Assembly (NCBI GenBank): GCA_033439765.1 | Contig: JAULSN010000008.1 | Location: 1,736,001 to 1,800,000 of the forward strand | Direction: 5' to 3' | Source of the DNA: Lasiosphaeria ovina | Lineage: Eukaryota > Ascomycota > Sordariomycetes > Sordariales > Lasiosphaeriaceae | Length of the DNA stretch: 64,000 nt | Shown: positions 21,063 through 33,919 of the stretch, piece by piece | How the letters are laid out: each line of letters opens with the position of its first letter | Numbering within the stretch: the first letter of the stretch is position 1 | The notes under the pieces: model-generated | What the model was told of the DNA's origin: nothing | What the model saw: only the letters and a program-made list of their open reading frames with translations | Database searches by the model: none | Made by a program: the position numbers and the translations under genes

Positions 21063-24000
21063 CTAGTCCCCAAGTCTCGCCTCTGCTGCTTCTGCCACCA
21101 GGAACCTACGTGCCGCAGGGTTGTTGAGCAGACGCTCCTCGTCTGCCTCCCTGGACCGAACGTGACCAAAAAGACAGGTCCAGAGATCCTGCTTGTCTAC
21201 CGCTTCCCCAGAGATGCCATCCGTCCCCATCAGCCTCGACAGCTGCGCCTGCTGCAACTCCAGCGTATTGGCAGCTTCGAGGTTCGCATCCACGAGTTCA
21301 GGCGTAGATTCCTTAGACTTGCCTTTCAGGTTGCGCCCCATGTGCTCCATCCTTCGCTGCACCGACAGGTTGTAGATGGACTCTTCCACTGTCCCGTCAA
21401 CGATGTACAGCCACACTGTCGTCTTGTGTTGCTGTCCGATCCGATCCACTCGTGCGATAGCTTGTAATTCCAGGGCAGTGTTCAGCAATGGCTCGCACAA
21501 GAAAACGTGGCTGGCGTTAACGAGGTTTAGTCCGCTGGCATGAGCTCTGGCGTGCAAGAGAAACACCTCTATGCCCGGATCTTCTTTGAAACTCGTAATG
21601 CCATGCTCCTTCTCAAACGATGTGAAGCCAATACGGTATCTACGGAACGCAGCTGCCAGAACTTCGAGAAACTCCTTGTACTGCGAAAATATAATAGATT
21701 TAGCTCCGGGATCCGATTCTCTTAGCCAGAGAAGATGGCGAATCATCGTGTCAACCTTCGTAGTGAAATTAGGGCCGGCGAGCTCCACATTCTTAATATC
21801 TGCCAATATTTCAGGATTGAATTCCGTGTAGATCGTTGATACTTTGTCTGTCGGCGTCGTCCGCGGTCCGTTGGGGGCATCCTTTTCTGAATGAAGCTTG
21901 AGCTGCTGTGGCTTCAGAGTAATATCGTGTAAGTTGTCCGGATTAAGGCTCATCTTGCAGACCGGACAGTTGCGGTGAGCACGGAACCAGAGGCTAATGC
22001 ACTCCTTGCAAAACTTGTGACCGCAAACTGTCAAGACACCTATCGAGAAGGGCGACTGGCAAATAACACACATGCCCTGCTCCTCCGAACCCGAGTCGAC
22101 GTTTTTCAGGTGGAATACTGTTTGCGTCTTAGTAACGTCCCAACAAGACAGTCACGACAGATACTTACGATAGCGTTGTTGAGATTCGGCCCTTGCGAGC
22201 TTTTTCCGCAGTTCCGCTTCTTGTTCCAATATTCCTTCCAAAGCCGCATCATCCACCGAGCCCTCGAATACCGCGACCGTGTCCGAGAGCGCTTGCAATT
22301 GCCGGTAAAAGTCAAGACGGGCATTTAGCGTGTCCGTAAAGCGTTCAACTTCTTGCTCCATGCTAGTTGCTGCCTTGGCTTGGTCAGTCTGTTGACCTTG
22401 GGTCTGCACGAGCAGACTCGAGACAACAGCAAGCTCATTTTCAGCCCTCGCGCTGCCAGTCGACGCTTCATTCCTCAACTTGACCGACAAGGCCCGCAGC
22501 TCCGAAACCAAGCCTCTGAGGGAAGTGAGAGAGTCTCCTTCCACAAAAGGAGGCTGTACGGCATCTCGTATCTTGAAGAGCTCCAGAAGCTTCTCGGGAG
22601 ACGGTCCAAGTTCCGCTTTGGCGTTCAAAATAGCCACTGATGTCTCGTGCTCAACCAAAAAGTTCTTCTGCCCAGTGATTGCAGCCTGCCTGTCAGCAAT
22701 CGCGGCTCGGAGGACCTGAAGAAACGCGAGGATGTCGTCTTGTAGCTTTGTCGAGTCCTCGTACTCTTCTCCTGTCGTCTCTTCGCTTTCTTCATCCACC
22801 AATGACCTCATGAGAAGCCGGATGACGTGTTCTCTCCAGTCATCAAGCTGGTTAGCTTGTTCGTTCAACGCCATACCAAGGCTCTCGAGAGCATCAACGA
22901 TTCTGCGGCTTTCAATGCCCTTTTGGCGAAGAAGCTTGGACTCGGGGATAACAACGAAGTTTTGTTCGTTTGCAGCGCGTTTCAGCTTCCCCATCAGTTT
23001 CTTCGCCTTCCCGTGACTCTAGAGACCTGTGTTAGCTTCCTGGACTCGAGACGAACGATAGCGGAGATCCATTAAGACGTAGAGGGTTAGACCTACCTCC
23101 TGCAAAATTTCTTTCCTGATCGCCTTTGCAATATCGTAGTGCTCTGTCTCCAGTCTCTCCAATCCCTTGAACACTTCCGAGTCAGGCACAGTTTCCTCGC
23201 TGGACTTGACGGTGTAATATGCATTCGCGCAAAAGAAAACCGCCCTATGCTGAATTTCAAGCGCGGATCGAAGTCGTCGGCGCGCCTCTCCAATTCGAGG
23301 GGACGACTCTCGGTCCTCGTTTTCGCCATTACCAGAAACCTTGAGCTCTACCCCTGCGTTCTCTTGACGGGATTCCTTGACCTCTCGGTCCAGCTGTTCA
23401 CGGTATTCAGAAACCATGCTCGTGGCTTTGGAAAGCACCTCCTTCCAGGCCGGCAAGGCGTCCTTGATCCGTTTCTTGCCGGCCAAGATGTGTCCGCGAG
23501 TCAACTCTAATGAAAGGAGACTGCGCTGGTCAATTCTTATCGTTGCGTCGTTCTGCTCTATCATGGCATCAAGAACTTCTGCTACCGTCCTCATGGGCCC
23601 GGTCTTGCGTCCCAATGCTCGCCGGTTCCGGTTGCCAACCTCGGGATGCAAGGCCGTCTGGCGAAGTCGGTCGAGTGCTATCCGCATCTCGTGTAGCACT
23701 GCAGGGTCCTCAATGTCCCAGCCGTCTTGAACCGGATTGCCCTGGGTATCAAGACCACATGGTGCAACGAGCTCCCGAAATAGACTCTGGTAATGCTGCT
23801 CCTCGACAGCGGTAAATGGCATTGTTATTACATAACGCCGCTGAGCCGGGATGTCAATCTCGTTTCGGACAAGACTCTTGGTATGACGCATTGATATCAA
23901 ACCAAAGAGTGCTCTGAACGACTCCTTATCTACGGTCGTGATAAGATTCCAAATCGTGGTGTCCGCATACGGTTGAAGCCGAAGGAAAGTGAGTAGGCCA

Positions 24001-25631
24001 CGAAGATCTGCAAATATGTCATCAGTCCACGTCCTGGCCGGTGAGTTCGCAGATTGTTTGTTACCCTGAACGCCATCCTTGATAGGAGTGCCAGTGATTC
24101 CCCACGCGTTCAGGCGGGGGATACGTCTGGCCAGCATTGCGGCATTGTTTGTCCAATTTTCCACCATTTGTGCTTCGTCTATGCAGACTCGCCACCACGA
24201 AAGTTGCACGAGGGGAGACATGACTCGCTCATACTGCTTCGCCCTCCGCATTGAACGGTCTGGCTCATCAAAGCTTGACCATATCTCCGTTCTGAGCACC
24301 TCGTAAGTTGTGACTACCACGTCCTGTTGGGCTAGACACTCCGCTGATATTTCAATTTTGTCTTTGGTCTTTGCTGCCTTCTTCAGACCAGGATAGTAGA
24401 TAACATTTAGGCTTGGCGCATGCCGTTTGAGCTCTGAAAGCCATTGATTGAGAAGTGTAGTCGGGGTTACGATCAGTGTGGCTGATGTCGCAAGGAGCTC
24501 CCTGCTCAAGTACGAATCAAATATCATTTCAGGGCCTTCTGGGCGTCGGTGTAGAAGGACGAGAGCGATCGTCTCAATAGTTTTCCCTAGGCCCATCTCT
24601 TCCGCAAGGATTCCGCCGCGTAGGTTCTGATGGGAGAGAAAGGCTGAAGTGTCACACGTGGCCGCCCTGAATAGGCGACTCAGGAAAAACTCATCGCCGT
24701 TTGCATCTTTGGCCTTGGAAAACGTGATGGGAAGCTCTGCCAAGTCCGACGAAACGTACGGCAGAAGTCTTCCATTGCACCATTGTACACCTTCCCGCTG
24801 CAGAAGCCATTGGACGGCTCTCCTTTGGAATGGATAGAGACTCGCCTGTAGGTTTGGGACGCTCATTGATGACAGTTCGGCATCTAAGGCTTCTTTGTCA
24901 GGGACGCATGCCGCCTCGTAGAAATCCTGCGGCGACCATGACTGCGATGCAGGCTCCTCCACTTGATGTTCCGGAAGCCAGGTGTCGAGTACCTTTAGTA
25001 TTGCTAGCTCGGACTTGGACTTTGACTTGGGTCGTGAAACACCCCAGGGGTCGGCGGTTTGATTCCACCATACCTCGATGGTTAGCTCGAGCTCAACCGA
25101 GGTGCCGTTTTGTCGAACAGAAACACCGACACTGGCCCGAATGCTGCCCTCTGTCACAGCATGACCATGTGTCGCGGCAAGATGGAGCGCGTTGAGCTGT
25201 CCCTTTGAGAAATGGTTTTTCTTCAATAGGTACAATACCTGAAGGGTAGGGTCACGAGACTTCGCGCGGGAGGAAAGTCGTAGGATCTTATCTGAGTCGG
25301 TTTCGTCCACGGGACCAGGGCTCTCGATTTGCAACGCGATGATGCTCTCGACCTTCTGCCGCGTGAAAAAGCTACTGTCCCGGGACTCAGCAACTTGACG
25401 TGCGGGCAGCATCACATGCTCGCGACCGACGCAGATTGGATCGTTGGTTCCTGTCGTCCTGATGCGCTTGGCAGGTGGTTCAGAGGTTTCCTGGTCGGGA
25501 ATAGAATGGATAAATTTCACAAGTGTCGTCGTGTTCAAGTCCGGCTCAGATGCTAGCTTGTCCGCAATCTCGTGGATCCTTATCGAAAGCCGATCGGCCA
25601 CCGGTTCCACGGTCGTCTTTGATCGAGGCAT
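21063..25631 (-). CDS. IRC20: SNF2 ATPase with embedded RING finger, Irc20/SHPRH type
   Basis: Three exons on the minus strand: 25631-23097, 23018-22169 and 22117-21063, giving 1479 residues; introns of 78 nt (GTAGGT...CTCTAG) and 51 nt (GTAAGT...AACAG). Domain order: SNF2 N-lobe with Walker A EEMGLGKT (about residues 344-351) and a Walker B DEAQ (485-488) followed by ITGTPI; a long, partly coiled-coil insertion (about 600-1120); a RING finger CVIC...CGHKFCKEC...CPVC at about 1144-1183; then the helicase C-lobe SIIFSQYKEF...HASGLNLVNASHVFL...ARVDRIGQQ. An RING placed between the two ATPase lobes is typical of Irc20, Rad5 and SHPRH; the length and large insertion favour Irc20/SHPRH, a DNA translocase/ubiquitin ligase linked to recombination and double-strand-break repair. 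The start at 25631 is the second ATG of its frame; one at 25679 is possible. Divergent from mS41. Confidence 0.9.
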
Positions 25632-26212
25632 GGTGTTGGCGACCGCCAAACCTCGGCGGGGGGACGTACCGCACCTCAAGCTATATAATATACAAGGTAT
25701 GTCCTATGTCCTCCAGTTATACTTGAGAGCTGGGGATAAGGACGAGCTAGAGGTGATTTTTGCGAAAAGCGAAAAGGAGAAAGGAGAGGTGGTGATTGCT
25801 GAATATCTGCGGAATGTGGAGGGAGGGGTGAGGTGGTTTGGGGAAGAGGGCAGAGTGAGAGGAGGAAAGAGCCAGAGGGTCAGGGCCCCGGGCTTATACA
25901 AGCCGATAGCTCCTCGAATGGGAAAGCGCGGGAGTGGCAGCCTGTCAGGAGACGGGACCCACAGTTGGCCGAGCTGGCCGCTCGTTGATTGGCTCGATTT
26001 TGAAACCGCCCTGTCCCTGAACGCTGGGAAACTGACCTCAGGCGCTCGGGCCAAATTGTGGTCCTGGTTGCGGATTTTTGGTCACCATTCGGCACGAAAA
26101 CTTTCGAGACTCCATACTGCAACGCGTTTAACTCACAACTAAGAAGGTACCTATCGTCGTCCGGATATGTCATGACTACAAGTGTTGACCAACTTCCAGG
26201 GAGACCTCCGCT
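25632..26212. promoter_or_regulatory. Divergent promoter region Irc20-like/mS41
   Basis: 581 bp between start codons. A purine-rich stretch lies at 25740-25870. No convincing regulatory word. Confidence 0.45.
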
Positions 26213-27039
26213 ATGGGTGAGTCTTGTGCACATCTTTTGCATCATCTGCGAGAGATTGCGACGTCATCGCCTCTCTGCAGCCATCCATTTGCAGCAGTCG
26301 CTGACCCGTCTCGATAGCACGAATCTTTAAACCCTTCGGGGTACCGACTGCTCTGAAACAATTTTTACGACCCTACTCGGCCGCCGCCGCCCCGGCTGCG
26401 ATCACCACCCCAAGGCTTGAGAAACAAGCAGGGACGGACGGGAAGACGCAAGACATAAAGCTTCCTTTAGTCCCGCGCCCCATACCTCTCGTTCCCGATG
26501 TCGAGACATTCCTCACTGTAATAGGCCGGGGTCTAAAGCAGCACGCCTCCAAGTTCCCGACATGGGAGGCTCTATTCACCTTGACGACTGATCAGCTGCG
26601 GGAGCTCGGCGTCGAACCACCCCGGTCGCGCAAATACCTGATGAGATGGAGGCAACGGTTTCGGGAGGGGAAATTCGGTGTCGGTGGTGATCTCAAATAC
26701 GTCTCGAATGGTGCTGCGGAATTGAGAGTCCTGGAACTGGCTCCCACCCCGTTGCTGCGCAAGAGATATGTTGTCAACATACCCCCTGGAAAGAAGATCG
26801 AGGAGGTTTCGCGCGGACAAATGATGAGGCCGCTTGGCTACAAGGTTCAAGGCACTCGGACTATTGTTGGCCCTTACGCTCTACCGAAAAAGGACGGTTC
26901 CCGTATCACGGTGACGGAGGGAATGTGGGAGGACAGGAGAGGGCATAAGGTGGACGGAGGCGAGAGAAGAAAGGCAGAGGTGCGCTTCAAGAGGGGTGTG
27001 GCTGAGCGCAAAGCTCGGAGGGAGAAGCTTGGTCGCTGA
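26213..27039 (+). CDS. FYV4: Mitochondrial small ribosomal subunit protein mS41 (IGR motif, Fyv4-like)
   Basis: Two exons, 26213-26216 and 26318-27039, giving 241 residues. The main frame has no ATG upstream of the conserved domain and meets a stop at 26306-26308; the only acceptor after that stop, GATAG at 26317 (with CTGAC as branch point just before), joins in phase to ATGG|GTGAGT at 26213. This gives the start MARIFKPFGVPTALKQFLRPYS, a basic, hydroxylated mitochondrial presequence. The IGR motif follows: PDVETFLTVIGRGLKQHASKF (IGR at residues 70-72) and DQLRELGVEPPRSRKYLMRWRQRFREG. The family is a component of the mitochondrial ribosome small subunit. The C-terminal 60 residues are basic. 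The initiator coding exon of 4 nt is unusual; an undetected upstream ATG exon is an alternative. Confidence 0.85.
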
Positions 27040-30000
27040 ATGCCTCGACCAAGCCGTGTTCCATAACCGAAAAGCTACAGTAGATGTGGCCATCTGTAGA
27101 ATATGTAATCAATGGAGGGGTTCTCAGGAATGGCGAACAATTGCATCAACACCAACTAGGTACCTAGTCACCTTGCGCATTGGTTGTTTGCGAATACAAG
27201 GAATCTGTTCACGAGCCTGGTGGCATTCAATGGGACATTCAATGTCGACGCCTATAACGAACGTCTTTTAAAACGAGACTCAGGGTTTGTGCGGCTACAG
27301 CTCAAGGTAGGCAATGTTCAAGACTCGGCAAATAAATAAATTAGAAAATTGATACGTGAGAGCCTATTTCGTCTTTCGAGCAACATACATCTTGAGAAAT
27401 CACCTTCTCGTACATATGTCACGCCTCGGTTCATTTTGTGGCGTCGGGCAACCGTTGATAGACCACTAAAAAGGAAGCAGGTTGCAACTAGCCCCAAAAC
27501 TCGCGACACCCCCAACTGCATTGTCAGCGTTGACTAATGAGTAGGTAATATCGCTATGAGGCCGCCAACCCGGAATTTGCAAACATTTAAGTTCGACTCG
27601 AGGGCCAGAGACAACTGCTGGCCCCTTTCCATCCAAAACCTCCAAGCAAAGGTCAAGGGCTGAGCGACGCTAGGAACGTTCTTTTCCGAACAGGCAACAG
27701 CATTGTGGCCAGTCCTATTGGAGCAGGTGCCGCTTTCAGCGAGCTCCTTCCAACATCGCCGCCATGGCGTTTCCAGCTGCTCGCTTTGGCAGGAAAGCAC
27801 AAGAGGGACAGTGTCTACTTCCAATACTTATACCGCATTCCGCGCCATCCATCATCTCGCTCACCACCGACCTGCAACTCGCTGCCCAGGAAAGTTGAAG
27901 TCGTATTATCCGGCATTCTGAGTAGTCAATCGCCTCTCAGCAAGTCGCCGTCCCGATTTGGATTCGACAGATTGCGTTGCTTCCGGGCTTGCCTGAAGTA
28001 CGGAACACGGAGTGACAAACACCACTCATTTGAACCGATGGCTCCTCAGGAAGGGCGCCGTCTCTTTCCTTGACGCAATCATCTTGGGTCGGACTCGGGC
28101 CAATTTGTTTCTACTCTCTCCTTTTTGTTCCCCCCCCCCCCCCCCAACTTCCCCATTATCGAGAGGGGACCGACCAGCGGTGAGAAGCATTGAAGGGGTG
28201 GAGGAATGACTCAATTGACAGATTTGGCAAGAGCCAATGTCACCTACTAGCCTTCTGACGAACAAACCGGCGGCACTCAATCCCAATCGGTTCCCAGGGC
28301 ATGGGCGGTTCGAACGGCTTGTGCACATCACAGGCATCATTCTCTACGCTTCAGACCGGTGGCTGCTAGCGGTAGCCCGGTATCCGACAGTTGCAGGTTG
28401 ATCTCGCCGGCCGGAATGCGGTTCCCTGACGGCAAGGCCGGCACCGTTTCTTGGCGCGTGTCTTATTGTCTCTAAACTACCTTTTTGACAACGAGAGGAC
28501 GACGCGACTAGCATGCACGCCGTCAACGTGACGGCAGACCCGGACTCCCCTTCTCTTATCGATCTCCATTGCTGTCAGGTCTTACTTTCTACGCGGCGAC
28601 AGCAGCCTTGGGCGCCGAACTCTGCTCAGCGATGGACTTGGCTCAGCGACTCTCAATCGGATACGCCGTGACTTAGGCCACCACAAGGCAGATTTTGGCT
28701 GCATGGTGATTTCGGGGTGAGTCACCCTTCAGAAGTTCAGTCGATATCCTTCTTGGTTCAGGAACTTCCTACCAACAGAAGCACAATATCTTTTTTTGAC
28801 CAGGACCCAGAGATTTACGGGATTGAAGTTCCTGGCCCTTCCATTTCTCTGCCGGGATCCAAGTCCGAGCTGGCGTTTGTCTGAGTTATTCCCCCCACCC
28901 CCCCACAACCGATTTCCGTCGTCTCCGTCACACGCAGGGACAGAGGAGCAGGATTCTTGCCTACATGCCGTATTTTTGAGGCTGTGAATGCGCGCACTGG
29001 ACGCAACTGGCAACACACCGACACGCGCAAACTTGTCCTTTGTAGTCTGCAGAGGATACGAGACATGTTGAGGGTGGCTTGATCAATTGCAGCATTGGGG
29101 TGGCAGCCCGGTCGAAGCTATTCCAAGTTTAACCTCCCTGTTCCCGCATCAAGCTTACCAGCGCTTCTCGTCCCCCTCGTGCAGGGCCACAGAATGGCTG
29201 CCCGGGCACCAAACACAGCCCTGAATTCCTTTACCGACGCGGTCAAACGGCGAGGTCGTCTCACTTAGAGCTTCGATGCTACTAAACATACTGCGGCTGA
29301 ACGGTCACCAGTACGCAGGCCTGCTCTAGTGAGGGGAAGGCCAGCGTCTAAGCCTCATTCTGTGGGCTCAACCCGGATCACCAAGGGCGGGGGACGTCGA
29401 ATCGGACATCTTAACGTTGTCCCGATGATCTACCGCCGCAACCGTGAATGGTTACATTCATCTTTTGCGCCGCGCTCTTGGCAAGGCACAGGTCGGCGAC
29501 CATTTAATCGAGTTTCGATTGGGGCTGTCTCTGATATGCACAACACTACCTCAGGGTATTTGGGTAGTAGTGCACACAGAACTGCATCCGCAGAAGCAAG
29601 TCTGTCTGGAGAGGTTGTATCGCCATGCAAGAGTGGTGCATGCATTGCAGGACTCGTCCAAAGGCACCTGCTGGCTCGGAGCATGCCCCGGCCAGGACCA
29701 TGCTGGTTTCTTCCCATGACCGTTTTCCATTGCGAGATCGAAATGCCGATCTTTCTTCCTGTTGGTATGGGTTGCTCACCTTTTCGCCACCTTTGCACGG
29801 GAAAAGACATGAGACGGTCGTCACGACTGGTCAAGTGTCAAGCCACTCAACTTGTGCGAACTAGGCGACCGACTAATTATAAGCTGAAATAAAGCTTCGA
29901 CTCTGATTGACACTTTGACAATATCGCGCGCCCTATACATGCCGTATCAGCTGTATATCCAGGAATCTGGCTGCCCTGTTCAAAACGCTTTCCACGTTTG

Positions 30001-33000
30001 CTGTTGCAATACCGAATCTTATAAGCTTACCAGGTAACTACGTTACCGAGGTAGCGCTTTGACTCACGTTGAGTAACCCTACCAGAACATCTTTCAACAA
30101 TTTGGAGCAGTGGTATCGATCTGGACGCAGAGTGCAATGTCACCAGATAACGTTGATCAATAGCGAGTGCCTGCACCCGAACATGCAGCAGCACATCTGC
30201 AGGTGGTATTCATCCGCGGTGGTGGGCGCTAGCCCATGAGCCTTCATTTCTCATCTACCAATCCGCGCCTTGGATACGGCTAACAGACGAGTAACCCGTG
30301 CCATGCTTGTTTGTGGCGGAGATTTCCAGACATCAAGGATCCCTGTCGTCACCACCTGCAGCAGCATCGATCAATTCAACATTGCCTCTCGGCCTCGTGG
30401 TACAGCCTTTGACTTGACATGACGGTAAAGCCAGATATGTCGTGCACACCAATGTTCGGGCCAATTCCCGAGCGAACACAAAAGGAAAGAGCCAAGAAGC
30501 ATGGAGAAGTCAATTCTGAAACTATGGCAATGTCAAAGCAGTGTTGTTGCACAAGAGCTAATTCGGGAACGGCCACCATCTGATAACGGCACCTGATTGG
30601 CAAAGGAGCCATGAGCTGAAAAAAGCCAACGGTCCGCTTGCCGAAGCCCAAGCGAAGGATGGCCGTTCGGATGGCCTTTCGGGTGGCCTTTCGGATGGCC
30701 TTGGTCGGTCCTACCATTTCGGGCCAATGCTATAAAAATTGGTTTAGACGACGAGGCGCGGGGAGGTAAGGACCCAATGCCATCCGCGAAGTAGGTTCGT
30801 TCCTACCTTAGCGGACGTTGGGGTGTTGTGCTCCCTTTTCCATGGATTCGGCTTCTGTTCTGCACGCCAGCCGATATTTCCAACCACAGCCTTTCCTCAA
30901 GTTTCTTTCACCACCCTCCGGGACACCTGAAAGGTACGATGTCTCAAGCAAACATGAGCGGGGTTGAACGTGGCGGTGCCATTAAGGTTATCCCGTCAAC
31001 CGTGGAAACATGACAGCACCGTTACAATCAAGACGCTTATCAAGCCACTCCTATAGGGTCATCCTTCGTGTTGACTCCTGTTCCTATTTCTTGGCCAGGC
31101 CTGGCCATTATTACTATGCCTCGGGAGATATTGATTGTGAGTCTTTTGCCCGAGATGAGTTTGTCTAGCGTCCAGTCTGGTTCGGTTTGCACGGTAGTTC
31201 CCCAGGTCCGCGTTGCAACATGTGCCGAAGTTCGTCCCCAAATTTCCAAGCCACACCTCGGTTTCATGAAGCTGTGCAACGCAACGACGTGTGTCCAACC
31301 CCACAACGTCCAGGGAGAGATACTTGGGACAGACAGATACAGTAGGTACGCCTAGTATACACCTGACATATCTACATCATTCTATGGGGGTGTGTGTGAA
31401 TACAACACAATACATTCTGTCCAACACCGGGGTGAAAGCGTCATCTTTGATTCAGGAGCCGCGACTTGCCACTCTTACACCCCACAGCCCTAAGACCCGC
31501 GCATCTCGGCGAGCAATGTATTCGTACCATTCTACGTACACATGGTGTACAGACAGGCATGGGTCCTGCTACCGGCTGCTCGATACTCGCCCGGCCGGGC
31601 TCTCTTGTCTCCACCCGCACCCAACCATTGGGGCGCTTCTTGTTGCCAAAGAGGGCGATTGTTCTTTCTCTGCCTCCTGTGGCATCGACGTTCCCCACAA
31701 CCTGGAACCTCATTCCTGCCCGCACTAACACCTAAAAGAACGACCTACACTACATCACCTGCTCTTATCCCGATCGACTACCTTGCTTACCTTGCCAGCA
31801 GAGGTACCTTTGACATTTGAACATGAAAAAGGTATGACTGTCTGAGTTGAATCAAAGTTCCCTGCATTCTTTTACCCAAGTCGCTCTAGCCATTTTTGGT
31901 AGCGATTCAGCTCATTAATTCCCTGTCTTCGCCTGCAAACGGCCATTGGCCAGAATGCCCCTGCCTCCCATTCGGCCACTTACATGTCTCCATGGCAAGA
32001 AAGCCGACTAGGAGCAAAAAGGAAGGAGCGTTTGCAACAGGACAAAAAAGGCTCTTTGCAGCGAATCGAAGTTGTGTGATGTGCGCCAGGTCTCGCAGCT
32101 TGGGCATGTTAAGGCTTTTTTGGAGGCTTGATCCATTGATCAGAGCCTGCACCGTCATCTACACCGAGGGAAGTCGCGACGGACCTGGCGGGGGAACTTC
32201 AGTCGAGGTCAATGGGGTCTGTATTCTCGTCCGCCCCCGTGGCTCCTTCCGTGCTACTTGCTCTAGGCCGTCGGTCAACAGCCAGCCAGCCGCGCGCAAG
32301 TGGGAAGGCATGGAATGTAGGTCGGATAGTTCCTGCCCTATTTCCAAGGCCAACATGTCTATCTTGAGAGCGCCTGCGCGCTTAACTTGGCTGCGACTTC
32401 TGTCTCTGAATGTTCGGTGGTTGACGTGAGAGGTCGGGTAAGTACTACACGGTGGCCGTCCCTCGAGTGAGGTGCGATCTAACAAGAGGCCCAGGATAGC
32501 TCGAGATTGAGCCCGGGTGGGTATTTTTAACCGTCAATTCAATGCGCGCCCTGCCAATGTCTGAGATGGCCACCGGCCTGATCCACACGGTTCGGACCGT
32601 ATTCCTCGGGTTTTCTTACACCCATGGAAGCTTAGGATGACAGTACGCCAGCCAGTCAGGCGTGCCCTCCCTTCCACTTCCAGGGCAGGTTCCCCTTCCC
32701 CTTGCTCCATATGGACGTACTACCTTCTAGTACTCTGCCCTACCTAGCAGTTCCTAGGCAGGTCTAAGGCGACTAACCCCCCCCCCCCGTTACCTAATCT
32801 CTTTGCCGATCTAGCTTGCTTCGGTTTCTAGTAGCGACTGACAGACAGCGGCGCAGAGTCACATCTGGGCTGAGGCTTGGTTTCCCTGAGTGTATCCATA
32901 CCTGATGTACATACAGTATGTATTTACTAAGGCACTCACAACTCCGGCGATCTGTCTCGCCTATCCGCGCCCCACCCCCCGTCGGTGCGCACGCGAGCGA

Positions 33001-33919
33001 GTTGCAGGCCTTCCACGAGGCGCCCCACGAACTACTACTGACACCCTGCCTGTGCAGGAGACACGGACTCAGTTACTTTCACTCTCGCTCCCGTCAACCG
33101 CTCACCGTGGCTTGCTTCTTTACTCCCATTACTTACCCCGTGTACATACCTTACACACGGGTTCCATGCTCCTTGACCGCAACACCCCCCCTCATCTCCA
33201 CTCCAGCCCAGTGGCCAGTGAGTGGCCGTCATGCCAGCCGTCATGACGGCTAGCTGCCATGCTCTCCATCATATCCTTGCTCCCCTTTCCGTCACCGCTG
33301 TGCCACCAAGGCCATCTCCGCCTACAACACTAAGCCCTGCCCTTCGGACGACCGTCATGGGAGTTGACCTCAGACCCGGCAACCCCAGCGTGACAACCTA
33401 TCTCAGACCCAGACGCCCCACTATATCAGGTACTCTGTTCTTGTCACCGGCATCAACTCCACAGCTCTCGGGAATCCCGTATTATACGGCGTTCGGTGGC
33501 TGGTGCACGTCATTCTTCACCTAGCTCTCCCCGAGTCACGCTGTCTACGACATTCTGGCGGCGCAAGGAAGCTGCCTCCTATCTGTGACGGCTCTAGCGC
33601 CAAGTGTCGGCCTATTTCCACGTCGGGCAAGATCTCGCTGAGCCGGTGAGGCGGACTGTCTCCATATTATTCTACGCCGTCTCATCAACTTCCCCTTATA
33701 TATAGAGCGGATGCTTTTCCTTGGGAGTTGAAGCTTTCGTGTTGAGACAAGCCATCGAGTTCAAAGCATCCTCTCAGCCATATACCAAGAAACAACAGCC
33801 GAGTCAAGCCAGTTCGAGAACACTCTTGGCCAGTGAGCGAGCCTCTCTCCTCTCCCCTCCCTGTTCTCCATTTTTCTTTTCGATTTTCTACTCTGTCCGT
33901 CTGTTTATCTGCTTTGGAA
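27040..33919. other. 6.9-kb region without supported genes
   Basis: Between mS41 and the bZIP-like gene. Frames up to 187 codons exist (for example 29329-29892 plus) but show no domain, no codon bias like the neighbours and no credible splice chain. GC content is near 50%, so this is not an AT-rich RIP relic. Visible items: a run of 16 C at 28130-28145, a degenerate GGATGGCCTTTC repeat at about 30655-30705, a GCCGTCATGACGGC palindrome near 33236, and many TACCTA words. It may be the long regulatory upstream and 5' leader of the bZIP-like gene or encode non-coding RNA. Confidence 0.55.
28130..28145. repeat. Poly-C run, 16 nt
   Basis: Homopolymer of C in intergenic DNA. A second shorter C run lies near 32777-32788. 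Confidence 0.9.

Noticed and set aside
29329..29892. 187-codon frame in the gene-poor tract
   Set aside because: No recognised motif, competing antisense frames of similar length, no splice chain; left as non-coding.
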